Source: Warburgia ugandensis
Lineage: Eukaryota > Streptophyta > Magnoliopsida > Canellales > Canellaceae
DNA: 64,000 nucleotides
Assembly (NCBI GenBank): GCA_035236585.1
Contig: CP141137.1
Span: forward strand, 45,344,057 to 45,408,056
Direction: 5' to 3'
Shown: positions 24,475-35,700 of the stretch, piece by piece
Layout of the letters: the number at the start of each line of letters is the position of its first letter
Position numbering within the stretch: position 1 is the stretch's first letter
Program-made: the position numbers and the translations under genes
Notes under the pieces: model-generated
Told to the model about the DNA's origin: nothing
Database searches by the model: none
What the model saw: only the letters and a program-made list of their open reading frames with translations

Positions 24475-26102
24475 TTCTTCCAGCCATACAGGAATTTTGT
24501 CTTTAAAATTCTTTTCATATTACCTTTCAAATAATTATAGAAACATCCTTATCTCATCATATATTTCAATTCCATATGGTCACTTTAACTAAATTATTCC
24601 TAAAAGGGAGGTCAATCAAAGAGGAATCTTTATTTTTTCATTCTATGCTAAATCTCATAACTCTTTAATTAATGAAATCTTGAATTTATTATTTCAACTT
24701 TAATGTCTAAATATATATGCTGCTTATTAGTGTAGGTTTTTTTATTATCTCCTTTTGGCAATAAAAGGGCTGCTTTCATTGTGCACTTTGATATTTGACC
24801 ATCAAAATCATAAATCAGCAATAAAATGAAGAGATACTAAAATAGCATCTTAAAATAACAAATTCTTGCCCAAACACCTCATAGCATATGAGCTAATAAA
24901 ATAGGCAATTCCATGCCACATCAACTCACAGTGTAGAAATTTATAAAATAAGCATATACATGCCAAATCAACACAAAGCATATTGGCCTACAAGGTAGAC
25001 AAATCCATTTCAGGTCAATTTAGTACATATCAGCTCATAATATAGACAAACTCATGTCAATCATCTCAAAATAAAAGAAAATATGTATCATGCCATCTCA
25101 TTATATATCAACTCATAATGTAGATAGATCTACGTTAAATTATCTCAAAATCTAACAGCTCGTAATCTACTGAGAACATGTTATAAGCATATATAATGCA
25201 ATTAATGCAACAAAAATCCCATCCAAGATTTAATCTATCAATTTACAACATTAGTACATGTAAAATTATAAGATATCCATAAGAGGGATAATTCATACTA
25301 TCAGTATGCATAAATCAATGATAAAATAATAAAACAATCAAATTGCTTTTTGTTTCAATATTAGGAAAATCCATGCCATATCAAATTAAAGCATATCAAC
25401 TCACCAACAGTGAATCCATGACAAATTCATATTAGAGAATATCAGCTCACCACAGGCAAATCCATGCCAAATATATATATGAGCATATCAGCTTAGTATA
25501 AGAAAATTCATGCAAAAAATCAAATATGAAATCAAATTATGCATGCAAAAACAAGCTTACAATTCATTTCAACTCAACTCATGACCATATCGTGAACACC
25601 TAGAAGCCTGCCACCTAAAAGCTTGCTATTGCCACATGCACCTACCCTTATTGACCACCCTCTTAGGCCTTATCATCGGCTACCCACAAGTGTAAATCAT
25701 AAATCAAACTTCCGTTACATCCATGATGATAAAAATGCAATGAAATACATATTATGCATCAAATCACAGTTATGTACCAAACCGAAATGAGAGATCAAAT
25801 TCAAGAAATGCATAATGAAATGCAAATGTTAGTAATTCTAAACTACTAATCTTGAATACTGCATATCTCTATCATATCCATATACTAAAGTAATTGTCTA
25901 ATATCATCATCATCATCATAAAGATATACATCATTTATTTCATCCATATAAGGCATTTCTAATCTGTAGTCATATCATTTATCTATTTATCAAAATCTAT
26001 CTATGACATGTATTTGATTAGATACATGTTAATTTGACATGACCAATAATCTTTCTAAATTAATTTTGATAAAATGCAAATTTAAAATTTAGGGTTATTA
26101 CA
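24475..26102 (-). mobile_element. Shortened internal region and 5' LTR end of family A copy 1
   Basis: Contains a non-coding block with the repeated phrase CATATCAGCTCACC..AGGCAAATCCATGCC and the marker ACCCTCTTAGGCC...CACAAGTGTAAATC near 25660-25700. The same block occurs at 35390-35640 between RT and PPT of copy 2. The minus strand starts TGTAATAACCCTAAATTT at 26102, a 5' LTR start. There is no room for a full 3.3-kb 5' LTR, so a deletion removed most of it. Confidence 0.6.
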
Positions 26103-28000
26103 GATAGTAGTTAAGTTTTGCATCCATAACCTATTGTTCAACTATATATTACCTGGAGCTACCCACTTCCATGCATGCTTGGCTATAGGTGTTCCAAATG
26201 TGGCATATCTTATTTTTAAACATATTAATATAAAAGAAAATTGATAGCATATTAGAAAATTTTGTAAGAGGTTAAGGAAGATGAAATTTTCTTGAAATAC
26301 AATATCCCACTCTAGTAGCATTCTTACCTCATTTAGAGCTCGCATTTGTAGATTAATATTAGGCTCAAGATGTTAAATACATTTGTAACTATCTTGTAAA
26401 TTTTTGGGCTTGTAGACATATTGTCACTGAATGGGATGGATGTATTTATAAACTATACTGCCAATAGTAGCAACAATGTTATGGTCTAAATTAAACTCAT
26501 GCATCAAATTGGCAAGTATAATTAGTAGAAGTTAAATGAAGCACCGGCAATGCAAATATCATAATACAAGGTCTTCTTCCCATGTTGGTCAGTGATCTTC
26601 AAAAACTCCTTGCTGAACCTCACATCTTTGCTTATTTCTTCCCTTGCTTTTTCTATGGTATTATAAATTGAGCCCATTGCAGGTTTATCATCATAACCAA
26701 CTAGTATGAGAACTTTGATTAGAGGCCTAAACACCTTGATAGCATCTTCAACATTTTGCCCAAGCTTTTATCTAGTATGATAGTCCTTGCTTCTTCTAAC
26801 TTTCATCTACCATATGAATACCTTGACATGAACTCAAGTGAAAGAAATGATCATTACGATACGTCTTTATATTTATATAAAGATTCTAGAGCTATGTAGT
26901 TGGGGACAAATGATATGATTCCAGGTTGTATTAGGTCCCTATTATCAGTGAAATTCTTCATAAAACTCACTAAATATGTGAATTATGTATGAAAGTGCTC
27001 ATTTTGCTCTTGCTCTCAGTTGTTATATTTATTATTTTTATTAGTAATATCCTCCAACATCAGGTTAATGCAATGTGCAGCACAGAGACCTAACATAAAT
27101 ATTGTCTTTTATCCATCAACTTCTTTTTTGCGGACTTGTAGTTCACTGACATTGTTGGTTTCAACTTGAGCCACAGACCCTTCGACAATCTTCTCAATGA
27201 CCTCATCCATGAATTACAAGATATAATTTGTGTCCTTTTTTGTCCAATGTATCAATTAACTTATGAAAAATAATGGCATGACTACAGTAAACCATAAAGT
27301 TTATTGTGGATTTTCTAGTTGGACCCACCCATCCATCGTACATAATGGTAACTCCTTACGCTTTCCATATACCTTGAAGATATTAATCCATTATTTAAGT
27401 TTGTTTACCTCCAAGTCGAGGTACTTGTTGTAAATTTCATATGAAGAAGGAAACTTCACTCATATATTTACTGCTTTTATCAGTGTTGTTAATACAACTT
27501 GTAATACATGTTTTCTATTGGTCAAATGGAGTAGCTGGAAGGTAAGAGAATGTTACAGATTATGTCACCCAACTCTTTTAACCCTTTCAACATAGACTAA
27601 TGTTTGTTTGTTTTACAAACTTCTTTCGATATATAAATGGATCTTTTGTGCTCATCTTTGCATATGCCGTTCTATCCGTATAGCATGTTCATTTGTATGT
27701 GGAGCTTGAGATGAGCTACCTGCCTGAACTGCTTCACGTTGCAAAAATTATCTTCTCTCATCTTATAAATGGTGCTCTGCTTCACTTGTCCTAATCACTT
27801 GATTATGATCTAACCTTGAATCTTATTCATCACTATTATCATGATCATCTATTGCTTATGCTTAACATAATTGCTCTCTTTCTTTCTATCATAACCTTTT
27901 TCAAATTAGCTTCTTCCATGAGCTTGACCATTTCTGTCTTAATCTCAAAGACACTTCTAGGCATAGGGCCATGTTAACTCCATTGCCTTATTCCCTTGAA
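26103..28000 (-). pseudogene. hAT transposase relic, N-terminal and central parts
   Basis: Minus-strand blocks in order: near 27850-27960 SVFEIKTEMVKLMEEANLKK, typical of the segment after the BED zinc finger; near 27290-27350 GVTIMYDGW...STINFMVY, the DUF659 core; near 27050-27100 GLCAAHCINLMLEDI; 26522-26734 FRPLIKVLILVGYDDKPAMG then YNTIEKAREEI; 26142-26345 ending YATFGTPIAKHAWKWVAPG, the linker before the dimerisation region. The gene then meets the gypsy insertion and resumes at 18204. Many stops and frame changes separate the blocks. hAT transposases of this type (BED, DUF659, dimerisation) are common in plants and have also given rise to host genes, but nothing here suggests domestication. 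Confidence 0.75.
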
Positions 28001-28249
28001 ATGGTTCTGTGTGTTATCATCCGTTGTCTCTCACCACGTGGTGGTGTATTATTGTCACCATCCCCATGCCTAGTACCTTGCACCCGTACACTCTGGTATT
28101 CCTCATATTTATCTTTACAAATAAAATATGAACATGGCTACTATGAGACTAATGGACCTATAAAAACGATCGATCTAGATACTAGGTGGGGCCACATAGA
28201 AAACTTATGTCTATTTTCTAACAGAATCTATTAACAGCTGATCCACATG

Positions 28250-28815
28250 GTCTGTCAATGGTAGAGGATTACTTAACAGCCATCACATTTGTGTGTTGCA
28301 CCTCCATTTTATTATGCTGGACCCCACATTTGGATAATTAGAATCATTCATCCTATTTCTCATATTGTGGATGACTAATAATCCTAAAATATTGCTAATT
28401 AGATCAATAAAAAAAATTGAAAACTATACTTTTGTTCACACCAGCATGGATGGTTTAAATTGAATGTACCTTTTGTGAATATTAGAATCATCTAAACTTA
28501 GTTATGTTTAACAATTACGATATCTAAACTTAGAGAAATCAAATAAACAGTTCCAATTACTCAAAGGTGAGGCCCACCATGATAAAGTGAGCGTGCAGCA
28601 CACAAGTGTGTGTCGTACGTGCACCATACGAGTACTAATCCATTAACAGAATAATTCAATACTAGGAAAAAAATAGAACAATACTAAGTGTTGCACACAT
28701 TGCATTGCACACACTGCGTGATGCACCGCCACTTTAACATGGTGGGTCAGCATTTGAGTGATCAGAACTGTTAATCCAATTTTGTTAATGTAGATGACTA
28801 ATAACCCTTCTCTCA
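28250..28815. repeat. Degenerate local duplication
   Basis: The segments 28290-28400 and 28690-28815 share TGTTGCACAC/TGCACC, CATTTG..TAATTAGAATC/GATCAGAACTG and TGACTAATAA.CCT in the same order. Also present are GGCCCACCAT motifs (28569 and, inverted in context, 29262). Possibly a short non-autonomous element family; ends not resolved. Confidence 0.4.
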
Positions 28816-29006
28816 AACCCAAATTGAAGAATACTTAAGTGCTGCAATTTTTTGGATGTGTCCTGGTAAGGCTATGAGGAGAGGAAGGATCCACGCCCTA
28901 GTTATCATGCATGATACAATATTTTTTTGTAAATCTAAGCCATTCACTGTGTTTAAAAAACAAAATATCTTTGGAGAGCTTCATCATATATAACCAGTCT
29001 AATTGA

Positions 29007-29007
<1 letters not shown>

Positions 29008-29097
<90 letters not shown>
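29008..29097 (+). repeat. (CA)45 microsatellite
   Basis: Uninterrupted 90-bp CA run. On the minus strand it gives an artefactual Cys-Val frame. Confidence 0.98.
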
Positions 29098-29098
<1 letters not shown>

Positions 29099-30190
29099 GG
29101 TACTCTTCAAATAAAAGCAATAAAATCTCTCTTGTAGTTTCATCTCACGATAGTTTTCACGTGCAATGTTCAAAGACAAGCTCAAAATAAACCAGTTTAA
29201 AATTTAAGAGATATGGACTCAAGAGAAATCAGACGAACAGTTCTGACCAACCCAATATGTGGCCCACCATATCGGATGAATGGTAAGTGATGATCATCGC
29301 CTATCTCTATTACAATCTAACCAAAATGAACGGTTCGAATCCACTTACATGTACTCGATTATCTTGGTTATAGCAAGTCGAAACCCCTTTTGTCACTCCT
29401 TAATCCTCATATATGTTATATGTATCACTTTTAAGGCTTTGTGTTACCCAAGGTTGATACAATAATATCCACTGGACTCCTGATTTTTCTGATTGTTTCG
29501 TTACAGCCCAAGGAGTCAAGAGAACTTGACCCCATATTTACCAAGTACCAACATACTCCCCGTATAAAATTGCCACCCTATATTCAGTAGATCACTACGA
29601 TAAAGTAGTTGCACAATAAAGTGCGAACGACAAGGAACGCACAGACGGTTGAGTGTCCCTTTCTCTTCCCCGTCCTGCCACAGAAATCTAATTGTCATCT
29701 CTCTAAAACTCAGATCAATAAAACTTTCAGTAATTTTCTCCAACAAAATCTCCTTCTCCTTACCAGTTCATGATCTTTGTTTTCTGAAAACCAGATTCTT
29801 CTGTTCATCTTCCAGCTACTGGGGTTTGTTTATCACTATTCTCGACATTGATCACAGATTCGAAACTCAAGAATCACAAGAATGAACCCAGCTTGACAAT
29901 TTAATTTGTAGCAGATATATCAGTCAATATAACTGGTATTTGACCAATATATTCAATATACCCAATATATTGACAATTAGATGCAATAACACTGAGAATT
30001 TTGCTATCCTGATAAAATCAACCAAAAGGCATAGCGACTATTACCAAATCCCCATATATTGGCCAATCTGGCGGATATATGAATGATATTTGTTCCATGA
30101 TCTCAACCACTTATTACTAACTTGTTTTTAGCAAATGAAACTTGAGGCTTAAATTTATCAAACAAAAAGTTGAGTTCTTATTACTGGTGG
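29098..30190. other. No gene recognised; 3' flank of the copia relic
   Basis: May include the 3' untranslated part and an LTR of the Ty1/copia element. A cluster of related words (CAATATATT, CCAATATAT, CATATATTGGCC) lies at 29905-30080. No LTR boundary or polypurine tract could be fixed. Confidence 0.4.
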
Positions 30191-31720
30191 TTATAAGAAC
30201 TCATTTAACCTTTTAGGTATAAGTTGTGGCGTTTCTCTTGTCATACCTTTAGTGACGGCATCAGCTAAATTCTCATAAGATTTGACATATGATACCCTTC
30301 TTATATTAGAGGTCAAACATAATCATATCTTATACTAATATGTCTAGACTTGCTATTGTAGTATCAAACTTCTCATGCCACTTCTTAGGTGCTTGTTTTA
30401 AGTCGTATAAAAATTTACAAAATTGCATACCTTGTTTTCTTGTCCAAGAAGGACTAATCCTTCAAGTTATTTCATATAAACTTCTTCATCAAGATATCCA
30501 CTAAGAAATGCAGTCTTTACATCCATTTTATATATGCAAAGTTTGTTAATTGATGCTTAGAGAAAAAACATTCTTATTGAAGTGAGTCTAGCTATTGGTG
30601 CATAAGTGTCAAAATAATCTATTTCTTCTTTTTGTCTAAAACCTTTGGCTACTAAGCTAGCCTTAAAGGTTTGCAATGAACCATCACAATAAAATTTCTT
30701 TATAAGAACCCACTTATAACGAATGGCCTTAGAACTAGGTGGTAAATTAGTATATATCCAAGTATGATCAAACACTATTGAATTTCATTTATCAAGTATA
30801 GCTACTTCCCAAAATGCAGCATCCCTTGATTCCATTGCATCTTTGTAAGGCATATGATCATCTTCAGTATAAAAAATAAAAGAATTTTAGTAGTTAAATT
30901 ATCCTTATTACCTTCAATTACGAATCTGATGTATTGAGAATCTATGGAATTGGGACCTAAGTCCTTTATTATTATTTTTTTCTTCTAATTCTTGTATCCT
31001 ATGAGGTTCTAGTTAAGCTTCACTTGTTTTTCCTATAATTTTAGGTGAAGATATTTTAGACTTTTGATAAGATGAAGGTAATTCTTCAATATTATCTTCA
31101 AGAAATTCAACATAACTTGATTCTACAACATCAGAATCTAAAATAAGTAACCTATATACTTTCCTATTTTCTACATATAGCCAATTAAAATGCATTTAAG
31201 TTTCTTAGGCCATAACTTGATTCTTTTAAGATCATGTACTATATAAAAGGCCAAGCACCTCAACACCTTTAAGTATTACGAATTTTACTACTTTTCCTTT
31301 CCACAATTCATAAGGAGAACCATTAAAATTCTTTGAAGGGATTTTGTTACTATATACCACATGTAGACAACAAAGCTTCAACCCAAAGATTAAAAGTGAA
31401 TTTAAAAGCATAAGTATAAAATTAATTATTTCTATTAAGGTGTGGTTTTCTGTTCACCTAAAGCATTTTGTTGTACTGTAAAAGGTGCATTACATTGATG
31501 AATAATACCATGCTATTGACAAGAATTGAAAAATTCACTCAAAAAATATTCCCACCTCTATCATTATGAAGTATTTAATCTTTGAAAGAATTCATATATG
31601 TACCCTAATTTTTAGTGAAAAACTCATTTAAAGCTCTAATTTTTAAACAACTTAGATTAGGGCCTGATCTTTCTTAAGTGTGTCGTCATAAGGGCTCAAG
31701 TGAGGATTTATTAGATTAAG
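30191..31720 (-). pseudogene. Ty1/copia pol relic (integrase, reverse transcriptase, RNase H tail)
   Basis: Minus-strand order of a copia polyprotein. Integrase: LHNDRGGNIF near 31550 (normally SDRGGEYF) and GSPYELWKGKV near 31290. The conserved linker follows near 31150 (NRKVYRLLILDSDVV). RT opens at 30557-30775 with AIRYKWVLIKKF...SLVAKGFRQKEEIDYFDTY; then MDVKTAFLSGYLDEEVYM near 30500 and ASYDLKQAPKKWHEKF-like text near 30380. The end reads YENLADAVTKGMTRE and stops with TAA at 30191-30193. Most of RNase H between RT and the tail is missing, and stops and frameshifts are frequent. The 5' part (gag, protease) is absent because the gypsy element starting at 31721 cuts the copy off. Confidence 0.8.
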
Positions 31721-32327
31721 TGTGATATCCTAGGTTTTTCTAACACTTTTTCACATAATCTTTTGCAATTGTGGGCCCCAAGTTTGAAAAACTATGTAGA
31801 AACCAAACACTGGAAAACATGTTTCATGAGAAGACCTAAAAAAAAATCTTGATTGTCATTTTCCTTTTCAAAAATAAGGATTTTTAAAGAAATGAATGCT
31901 ACATTTCTACTGAAAATCTAGAAGAGACTCCCTTATATTTTGGACCGAATGCATTTGATGCATGTAATGTGACAACCTAATAAACATAGTATACATGAAA
32001 TAGCAAAGGAGACTCTATCTCCCTCCAAAATACATCTACACACACATGTCTATTCACATGTATATAAAAGAGAAACATTTTGTAGTGCCAAAAGGCTAGG
32101 AATTGAACCAACATCTTCAAGACCACTCCATTTATAGCCACATCACCATAACTTCAATTTACATGCCCACATGTAAATAAAGCAAAGTCATATTAAGTCA
32201 AACATTACGTCAGTTCACAAGATCATAAACTACATTGCAAATCGGTTTGTTATACCTTTCATACTCTTCTCTTTGGATCTCTATCACAATCTTCTACTCA
32301 TGTGTCTCATTTCTTCAAATCTGAAAA

Positions 32328-32346
32328 ATTGTAAGAAATTTACAAT
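32328..32346. other. Conserved LTR hairpin (family A copy 2, 3' LTR)
   Basis: Arms ATTGTAA and TTACAAT, followed by GTCTCAGTAAGC and TGTGTAGGTA as in the other copies. The outer arm pairs seen in copy 1 are lost on the left side here. Confidence 0.5.
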
Positions 32347-32758
32347 GTCTCAGTAAGCTTTTAATTGTGTAGGTAGTTTCATCATCAAAATATGAAGTTT
32401 ATACAGTTTCAAATCCAAAAAGGATATATAATCACATGTTATGTAGTTGAGTGAAATATGATGCATAATGAGTAGTATAACAAAACTTTGAAATCTCAAT
32501 CATGCTTTACAAATTAATATCATGCTAAACCAATTCAAATTATCAATTTCAATACCCATGCATATTGTTTTCAAAGACAATAGTAACCTTTATGAGGTAT
32601 TTTACAAGATATGAAAGATCGCCACAACTAATGTCATGCATCATCTTATAAAGATACTCATCCAAACTGGATAGTGAATCATTGTAAAAAATCAATAGAT
32701 GAAAAGCATTTAAACCATGAATACTTAAAAACAATTAATGTATCTCAATAAGTGTGTG

Positions 32759-32834
32759 TACATACATACATACATACATACATACATACATACATACATA
32801 CATACATACATACATACATACATACATACATACA

Positions 32835-32866
<32 letters not shown>
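32759..32866 (+). repeat. (CATA)26-27 microsatellite
   Basis: Uninterrupted tetranucleotide run inside the 3' LTR. The equivalent site of the 5' LTR at 40482-40502 is only a short (TA)n, so the expansion followed insertion of the element. Confidence 0.97.
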
Positions 32867-35041
32867 AAATACCATATGAACCTCCTCAAGGTCTAGTGAG
32901 TGTAGAAACACTCGTCATTCGGCTATTTTTGACTGGTCATGAGTACTCATTATAGACCTGAAATCTTAGGGAGCCACAAATCTGTACTATCCCACTATCT
33001 ACATATGAATTTCAAAATAATGAATCCTCTATGCCTAGACGGGCCACCATATGCCCTCCATAATATAGTAATACTAAGCATGATTACATGTCGTCATAAC
33101 ATATAAGACCATAGAATTCCATGCACTGGTGAAATCGCCAAATCAATCTCATGATATGATATAACCATGTAAAAGCAACCATCACAAGGGTTGAAGTATG
33201 AGGATTTCTCACTCATCATTTCATAAATCCCAAACTCCATGCAATTTCAAATACATTTTCATGTACAAGTTTTCAATTTAATAAATGAATCAACATGGTA
33301 TTCCAAAGTAATAAGTTTCATGAAATACACATATACTCACTATATAAATTAGAAATCTCCAAAGATCTTGATTTTAACTATTTTTTTAACATTATATAAT
33401 AGTCATTAATTGTTTTCATGTTTCACAAAAGCATATTGAAGTTAAAATTACCTACCTCCTTTGACATGCTCCTTGGTTTAATTATATCCCTTCTTCCACT
33501 CACTTGTCGATGAACCATCTCTGTTAATATTCTAAACCTCTTGTCAATGTTGAATCATAGATTAATAAGTACATAAGAGATTTGTTTTCAATTAAAGCTT
33601 GACAGTCTAGATCATCATAAACCATCTAATTTTCCAATGATCATAGATTACATAGGGGAATGTATGGTTGATTCAATCATAGATCCACCATTCATTCCCC
33701 AAGTACTGGTCCAACGGTTTAGGTTTGCAGTTGTAATTCAAGTAACCCTATTGATGAATGATCGGGATCTAAAAGTTTAGTCCAATAAGTCACGGTGATC
33801 TGACTTGGTGTTTCTAGGTTTGATCCTATTTTCTTTGAGTGAATGGATTGGTTATTAAGGGTTTAAGCTCATTAATTAAAACCTTAGAGAGTTTCCTAGA
33901 ATTCTAATCATTGACTGAAAAATGTGTACATCAACAAATCAAGGACCCTCATTTAATCCATCAGTCTCCTAAAAATCAATGCCCTAATCTTAAAATTTCA
34001 GAGTATGTTTACTTAATAAAGGTCAGGGTACACAATGGTGGTATTTAATCACCAATCAGGTCTGATCGCACGATTCAAATTATTCACTCAATTTCCATCT
34101 AGAATTTTCAATTTCTATCATATACTAGTTAATTCAGTGTTCGAGAACTCATCTATGGTGTATGATCATCGATTAGACATTAAGAAGTCACTATTTGAAT
34201 AGTGATAGATTGGATGGTTGAGATTGTTCGATCAGGTTCCGGCCTAGATCAATAATATCAATCAAATCCAAGCTATGTAAGGCAAGTATTTATCTACCTC
34301 TAATCACTGCTTAGAAAATCAACGATTGGATCATCCATAAAGCTTAGATTTAGCATGAAATCATACGAATTTATAAAAAAAAATGGAATTCACAAGTTGG
34401 GTTTTGTAGATCTTACCTTTTGGATGTATTTTCATACTTTTCCCTCTCTTAGATGTGTAGATTGATCACCGTTTTGCTATTAAATTCTTTGATCACAACG
34501 TGCTCCATTCACCTCTATGATCAATATGAGTTGTCATCTTCTTTAGCGATGACTACAACTCTGGCAACTGAAACCCTCATTCCTGTCCTTGCCGGCATGA
34601 CACATCTTCTCTAGTGAGCATGGTTTCTCTCCTTTTCCCCTCTTCTTTCTTCTTCTACCTCTCTTGTCAGGTTTTTCCCTGTGTGTGTATCGGGCTCAAC
34701 AGAACAGACCGTGCGGTCTATTTCATTTTGCTTTAAGTGGGAGGGGATGCCAATATCAATTTGGCTCCCCTTCTTTAATAATATATATATATATATTAAA
34801 TGCCCTCATATTATCAATCATCATATCTCCTCCATCCAAACTTCATTTTCAGTGTTCTTTTGGTCGTTGGAACCATATCGATGTGTACTTTCCATTTTTG
34901 ATAGTTTCAAGTCCAAATTTTTAATTTCCAAAGGGGTCACTTTCATTGAATTCAATTTTGTTGAATTTAATTCCTGATTTTCATCTCAATAAAAATATAA
35001 TATATAGTACAAAAAAGAACTCAAAATTGAGGATTGTTACA

Positions 35042-35050
35042 TTCTCCCCC
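35042..35050 (-). promoter_or_regulatory. Polypurine tract of family A copy 2
   Basis: Minus strand GGGGGAGAA immediately before the LTR start TGTAACA. This is the plus-strand DNA priming site of an LTR retrotransposon and fixes the element orientation. Confidence 0.85.
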
Positions 35051-35389
35051 TTATATGAATTACGTCCTCAAAATTCTTTCCATGTTATCTTTAGATGATT
35101 CTAAGAGCATTCTCATCTCACAAAATACGATAATTGTCCAAATAATTCCGAAGTTAGCGTCATTAAGAAGGCAATTTTATCATGTCATCTTATCAGATAT
35201 AACTCATTGCATAGATTGATACACGCCAAATCATCTTGAATCAACAATTCGTAATATACTTAAAACACATCATAATCACATATAATGCAATTAGCGTAAC
35301 CGAACTCTTGTCTAGGATTTTTTCTATCTATGTATGACATTAGTATTGATAAAATCATTATATCAATAAAAATAGAAGCATCTCAGCAC

Positions 35390-35700
35390 ACTAGTAGGCA
35401 ACTCTATTATAGAGCACATTAGTTCACCAATAGGCAATCTATGTGAATCAAAAATAAACATATCAGCTCACCAATAGGCAATCATCTACCAATCAAAACC
35501 AATCCACAGCATGATCATACTATAAGCACCTAGAATCCTACCACTTAGAAGTTTGCACCTAGAGGCCTGCTAATGCCTCTCACACTGGCCCTTGTCAGCC
35601 ACCCTCTTTGGTTACTCACAAGTATAGATTGTAAATCAATTTTTGATTACACATAAGAAAACATTCTCGTACAAGGCATAGATTATTGTCGTAGCTCTTA
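35390..35700 (-). other. Non-coding block between RT and PPT of family A
   Basis: Carries repeated CAGCTCACCAATAGGCAA phrases and a stretch shared with copy 1 (25440-25700). It sits where RNase H and integrase would be expected, in two independent copies, so the deletion of the pol end predates both insertions. Confidence 0.6.

Larger units (their letters stand above)
18205..26102 (-). mobile_element. Ty3/gypsy LTR element, family A copy 1, inserted in the hAT gene
   Basis: Plus-strand ends are TGTTATGTCCC at 18205 and GGGTTATTACA at 26102, with a perfect 5-bp target duplication GATAG on both sides. Homology with copy 2 (31721-47612), whose gag, RT, PPT and PBS are all on the minus strand, sets the orientation. 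The 3' LTR is 18205-24474 (including a nested insertion); the piece 24475-26102 holds a shortened internal region and the start of the 5' LTR. All coding domains are lost. The junction at 24474/24475 (TTTATTATA then TTCTTCCAG) corresponds to the LTR/PPT junction of copy 2 with C-to-T decay. Confidence 0.8.
31721..35041 (-). repeat. 3' LTR of family A copy 2 (3,321 bp, uninterrupted)
   Basis: On the plus strand it starts TGTGATATCCTAGG and ends GGATTGTTACA. On the minus strand it begins TGTAACAATCC directly after the polypurine tract. It is the only complete family A LTR in the window and serves as the reference for the two split copies. It carries the (CATA)n tract and the conserved hairpin. 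Confidence 0.85.

Noticed and set aside
28898..29185. 95-codon Cys-Val-rich frame
   Set aside because: Translation of the (CA)45 microsatellite on the minus strand.
32752..32955. Thr-Tyr-Ile-His repeat frame
   Set aside because: Translation of the (CATA)n tract.
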